A stretch of 64,000 nucleotides of DNA. Source: Globisporangium splendens. Taxonomy: Eukaryota > Oomycota > Peronosporomycetes > Pythiales > Pythiaceae. Below are positions 61,676 through 64,000 of the stretch, in pieces. The notes beneath the pieces are model-generated. The model was not told where the DNA came from and did not search any database. It saw only the letters and a program-made list of their open reading frames with translations. How positions within the stretch are numbered: the first letter of the stretch is position 1; each line of letters opens with the position of its first letter. The DNA lies in contig VFIW01000028.1 of NCBI GenBank assembly GCA_006386115.1, positions 503,273 through 567,272 of the forward strand. Direction: 5' to 3'. Made by a program: the position numbers and the translations under genes.

Positions 61676-62298
61676 TCCTTTTTGTCTGTCTTTTTGTGAG
61701 ATGTGGTCCTGTGTCTTTGCTCTGCGTCCCGTCCCGTCTCGTCTCGTCGTGCTGCGGCGCTCGTTGTTGTGTTATGTTGTGTTGTGTCGGGGTGTGTCTG
61801 TCCTGTACTATGGCGCGAGTGCGCACGCATGCGCGCACGACTTTTCGGCTTTCGGCTCGGTTCCGGCTCGGTTTCGTCGCCAGGTGGCTTTGCAGCCTCG
61901 CTCACTCGCTCGCTGTCCTTGCCTGTCGAGCGCGTTGTTGCAACTGGGTCGGCTGCGGCGCTTCGTTTTGCGTTTGCGCGCGTGAAGAAGGTGCGCGCAG
62001 AGTCTCGCTTTGGCACTTGACGTTTGTCGCGTGGCGTTTGCTGTTGTGTTTGTGCGCTCGCTGTGCTGTCGGCCGCGCTGTGTCATCGCGGTTGGTCTCG
62101 TTTGTGTTTGGCGGTTGTGGCAGCCTTGCAGCGGTTGGTGGCAGCCGCGGGAGGCTGGCACGGGTATAGGAGGCTGTGTGTGTGTTGTTGTTGTGTTGCG
62201 TGGTAGTTTGTGTGTTATTGTGTTGTTGTGTTGTTGTGTTGTTGTGTTGTTGGTTGCAAGGTTGTGATGGGTGGGTTTGTGATGGGTCGGACTGTACC

Positions 62299-62833
62299 TG
62301 TAACCGGACACTTCCGAGTTACGCAGCACGGTACGTGTGTGAGGAAGCGTATTCAACGCTTCTCTCAAGGACTCCGTTCCGAGAGCGGTTGCCTGCTTCC
62401 TGCAGTGCAACAATCGGTTACCTATAGGTCTCTATAGAGTAACCGTCGATAACCAAAGGCTTTAGTTGACGGTAAAAATGGAACTGTTTATTTGTTGGAG
62501 GTTGCCCTCTGTAGGACAACCTGGATTATCTTTATGTAACTATGAACAATAGCAATCTCAAGTGTAATTACTCCCCATGGGGCAATGAGTGGCTATGAAA
62601 GACTAACGCTAGTTGTATTATGTGATTGGATGAAATGCATGTTCAATTATATCCAATCGGAGGCGCCGTCACTCAGACTGGCTGCCGGCTCCACCGTGAA
62701 GGTTCGAGCAAGTACGAAGAACCTCATGGTTCGGTCTTAAACTTGTTGCGCGTACTCTACGTACCGCAAGGTTCGGTTTGGTTGCGTGGCACAACACAAG
62801 TGCGTAACCATGTTACAGTGTAACCCCGTTACA
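62299..62833 (-). repeat. LTR of the second retrotransposon
   Basis: 535 bp from TGTAACCGG to CCCCGTTACA; the TGTAAC/GTTACA ends are perfectly inverted. It is unlike the first element's LTR in sequence but similar in its end style. Confidence 0.85.
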
Positions 62834-62852
62834 CCACCCCCCACTTAAAGTG
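62834..62852 (-). promoter_or_regulatory. Polypurine tract of the second retrotransposon
   Basis: Minus strand reads TTTAAGTGGGGGGTGG directly before the LTR, similar to TTTAAGGGAGGGATGA in the first element. No TGG-type primer site follows the LTR on the plus strand, which argues for minus orientation. Confidence 0.7.
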
Positions 62853-63003
62853 CGAAACACTCGAAGGGTCGGTGTGAGAAAGTGTGGTGGTCACGCTACG
62901 ACTCACGAAGTCGTGGTCAGAATTTATCGTGAGAGGCACAGCGAACACGCGTGCAAAGCTCTCCGAGAATCGTCGTAAAATCACAAGTGTGGACGCACAC
63001 GTG

Positions 63004-64000
63004 ATGGCGACAAACAAATCGGTGCGCGAGAAGATCGCCCGATGCGCGAGCGGCCCTGCAGAAGGACTCGTTCAAAGATTGCAAAAGCTCGACGCTGAAA
63101 AGCGCGAGACGGCGAGCGCAAAACAACGCGCTGCCGCTGCGACCACGACTGCCACAGTAGACGTGAGCATGAGCGACGTCGAGTCGACTCAACCGAAGGC
63201 TGCTCCTGACTGTGTCAGTGAGCTACAATTTGGCGACCTCCCTGCCATCATGCCGATGAGCAGGACAAGCGACGCCGAAGACGACACGGCAGTCGACTAC
63301 CAAGAGTACTCGCCCGAAGAAGGGGAGGAAGGGGAAGACATCACAGTGAAGCTCGGCTCCATCGGCGAGGGGGTCGAGTACGAGGAGTTGCATTACGGGA
63401 GCGGTAGCCCCGAACTGCACGAGTTGGAACGGAATCCCTCGGCAGACGTCTCGATTTATCGGACGGATGAAGAAAATGACGTCGCAAAGACTGTCAAAGA
63501 AAGAGGGAAGGAGGAGGTCATCATTACCAATAATGAGACCGGACTGGAACCACCGCGAAAAGGTTCCGTCCATTATTCGCTTCCCATTATGCCGCCGCCA
63601 AGTTAATGGCCGACAGCAAAAACCCCGGCAAATTTACTTGCACAGGCGCGGGTTCCACTCGAGAGGTATGACTCCGAGTTCGCACGATGGCGCGAAGCCG
63701 ATCTGCGAGGACGTGATTGGGCACTGCGCGTGCACCCGATCCCGGTTATCCTTTACGAAGGTGAGACCGAGGATCAATATGAAACCGCGTTCTTGGCATC
63801 AAGAACCGGTGTGAAACGCTTTGGCACTGCGCGTATATTGGCCACCGATCCTGGGGCACAACGTAGCCAGCGCATGCAATTCGCTGTGCAGCGCGTACAA
63901 AAGTACCGCGAAGCGATCAAGACTGTTGACCGTGCTCGTTCGAGTCACGTCGTTAACAAGCGGCAGATGGACGAGTCCCACTCGCCACCAACGCACGCTC
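63004..64000 (+). CDS. Opposite-strand ORF of the second retrotransposon, one in-frame TAA, runs off the window
   Basis: From ATG 63004 the frame runs to TAA at 63604-63606 (200 residues), then stays open in the same frame to the end of the window. The first part is Lys/Ala-rich and helical (REKIARCASGPAEGLVQRLQ), then acidic (VDYQEYSPEEGEEGEDI). After the stop it continues with protein-like sequence (RYDSEFARWREADLRGRDW, ILYEGETEDQYETAFLAS, QFAVQRVQKYREAI). A single mutated codon or stop read-through would explain this. No family recognised. It occupies the same place, and the same strand relative to the LTR, as the antisense ORF in the first gypsy element. Confidence 0.5.

Larger units (their letters stand above)
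55871..62298 (+). repeat. Tandem array of nine tRNA-Tyr units of about 700-750 bp
   Basis: tRNA starts lie at 55870, 56575, 57272, 57969, 58674, 59402, 60110, 60815 and 61571; spacings are 705, 697, 697, 705, 728, 708, 705 and 756, and 727 to the break at 62298. Length differences come from TGTTG microsatellites and one 16-bp duplication (GTTTGTCGTGTGGCGTTT, about 59150). Each unit has one tRNA, a T5 Pol III terminator, and a GT/CG-rich spacer. Open frames recur in every unit on both strands only because units are near-identical. The last two spacers are more diverged. Confidence 0.95.
62299..64000 (-). mobile_element. LTR retrotransposon, left part only (cut by window end)
   Basis: The left LTR (62299-62833) is followed by a purine tract on the minus strand, so the element most likely reads leftwards with its 3' LTR here. 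The interior in view holds only a plus-strand ORF; gag-pol would lie beyond 64000. The insertion interrupts the tRNA array after base 1 of a tRNA-Tyr gene. Confidence 0.75.

Noticed and set aside
55890..62270. Many 60-240 codon ORFs on both strands of the tRNA array, repeated in each unit
   Set aside because: They are open because the spacers are GT/CG-rich and nearly identical. Predicted products are low-complexity Cys/Val/Arg or His/Thr/Arg strings, they overlap the tRNA genes, and repetition alone explains their recurrence.
55871..62298. Regular repeats that might suggest a CRISPR array or satellite
   Set aside because: The unit is about 700 bp and contains a tRNA gene; no short repeat-spacer pattern is present, and the genome is eukaryotic.
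62299..64000. Reading the second element as plus-oriented with the ORF as gag
   Set aside because: No TGG-type primer site follows the LTR, and the minus strand has a polypurine tract directly at the LTR like that of the first element. The plus-strand product also lacks gag or zinc-knuckle motifs. Not fully excluded, because the window ends.

Overview
The window looks like nuclear DNA of an oomycete (Peronosporales or Pythiales type; genus not determinable here). Four things support this. Genes are compact, with introns of roughly 45-150 bp bounded by GT..AG. Oomycete-style initiator plus flanking promoter motifs (GCTCATTCC followed by an AAAATCT-type block) sit ahead of several genes. The molybdenum cofactor enzyme has the Cnx1-like E-then-G domain order. 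Transposons are a chromodomain gypsy element and an L1-type LINE. No prokaryotic operons, rRNA or CRISPR are present.

Region 1 (1-31 kb) is mostly single-copy housekeeping genes. In order: a PH-domain coiled-coil protein; a SAP30-like Sin3-binding protein that also carries a PHD finger and a winged-helix-like tail; a p23/Sba1 co-chaperone; an NR2C2AP-like protein; a 797-residue protein of unknown function in seven exons; selenoprotein-T-like protein with Cys instead of Sec; a Cnx1/gephyrin-type molybdopterin enzyme in eight exons; and eRF1. Then come a beta-lactamase-like membrane-anchored serine hydrolase and an IQ-WW-EF-hand protein. Scattered between 12.5 and 26.8 kb is a local family of small cysteine-rich proteins with no signal peptide (seven genes plus one relic). 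Five of them share a promoter module.

Region 2 (30.9-41.3 kb) is a nested transposon block between two divergent genes, the EF-hand gene (minus) and an AASDH-like gene (plus). It is bounded by 652-bp inverted repeats. Inside are an older LTR fragment and a nearly intact 7.4-kb Ty3/gypsy chromovirus on the minus strand. That element has gag, protease and pol in three successive -1 frames and an additional 349-residue ORF on its opposite strand.

Region 3 (41.3-48.3 kb) holds the AASDH-like protein (adenylation, carrier and beta-propeller domains), a dual-specificity phosphatase and a secreted S28 serine carboxypeptidase.

Region 4 (48.7-64 kb) is a tandem array of nine intron-containing tRNA-Tyr(GTA) genes at about 700-bp spacing. 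Two retrotransposons have invaded it. A full-length LINE lies inside one tRNA gene, flanked by a 15-bp target duplication made of tRNA sequence. An LTR element, cut by the window end, begins exactly one nucleotide into what would be the next tRNA gene. This second element also has a plus-strand ORF immediately inside its left LTR, the same layout as the antisense ORF in the first gypsy element. The most interesting signals are the repeated use of one nucleotide junction in the tRNA-Tyr genes and the opposite-strand ORFs next to the 3' LTRs.

Exon borders were placed by eye from GT/AG sites, reading-frame continuity and family similarity. Family assignments come from motif recognition, not database searches.
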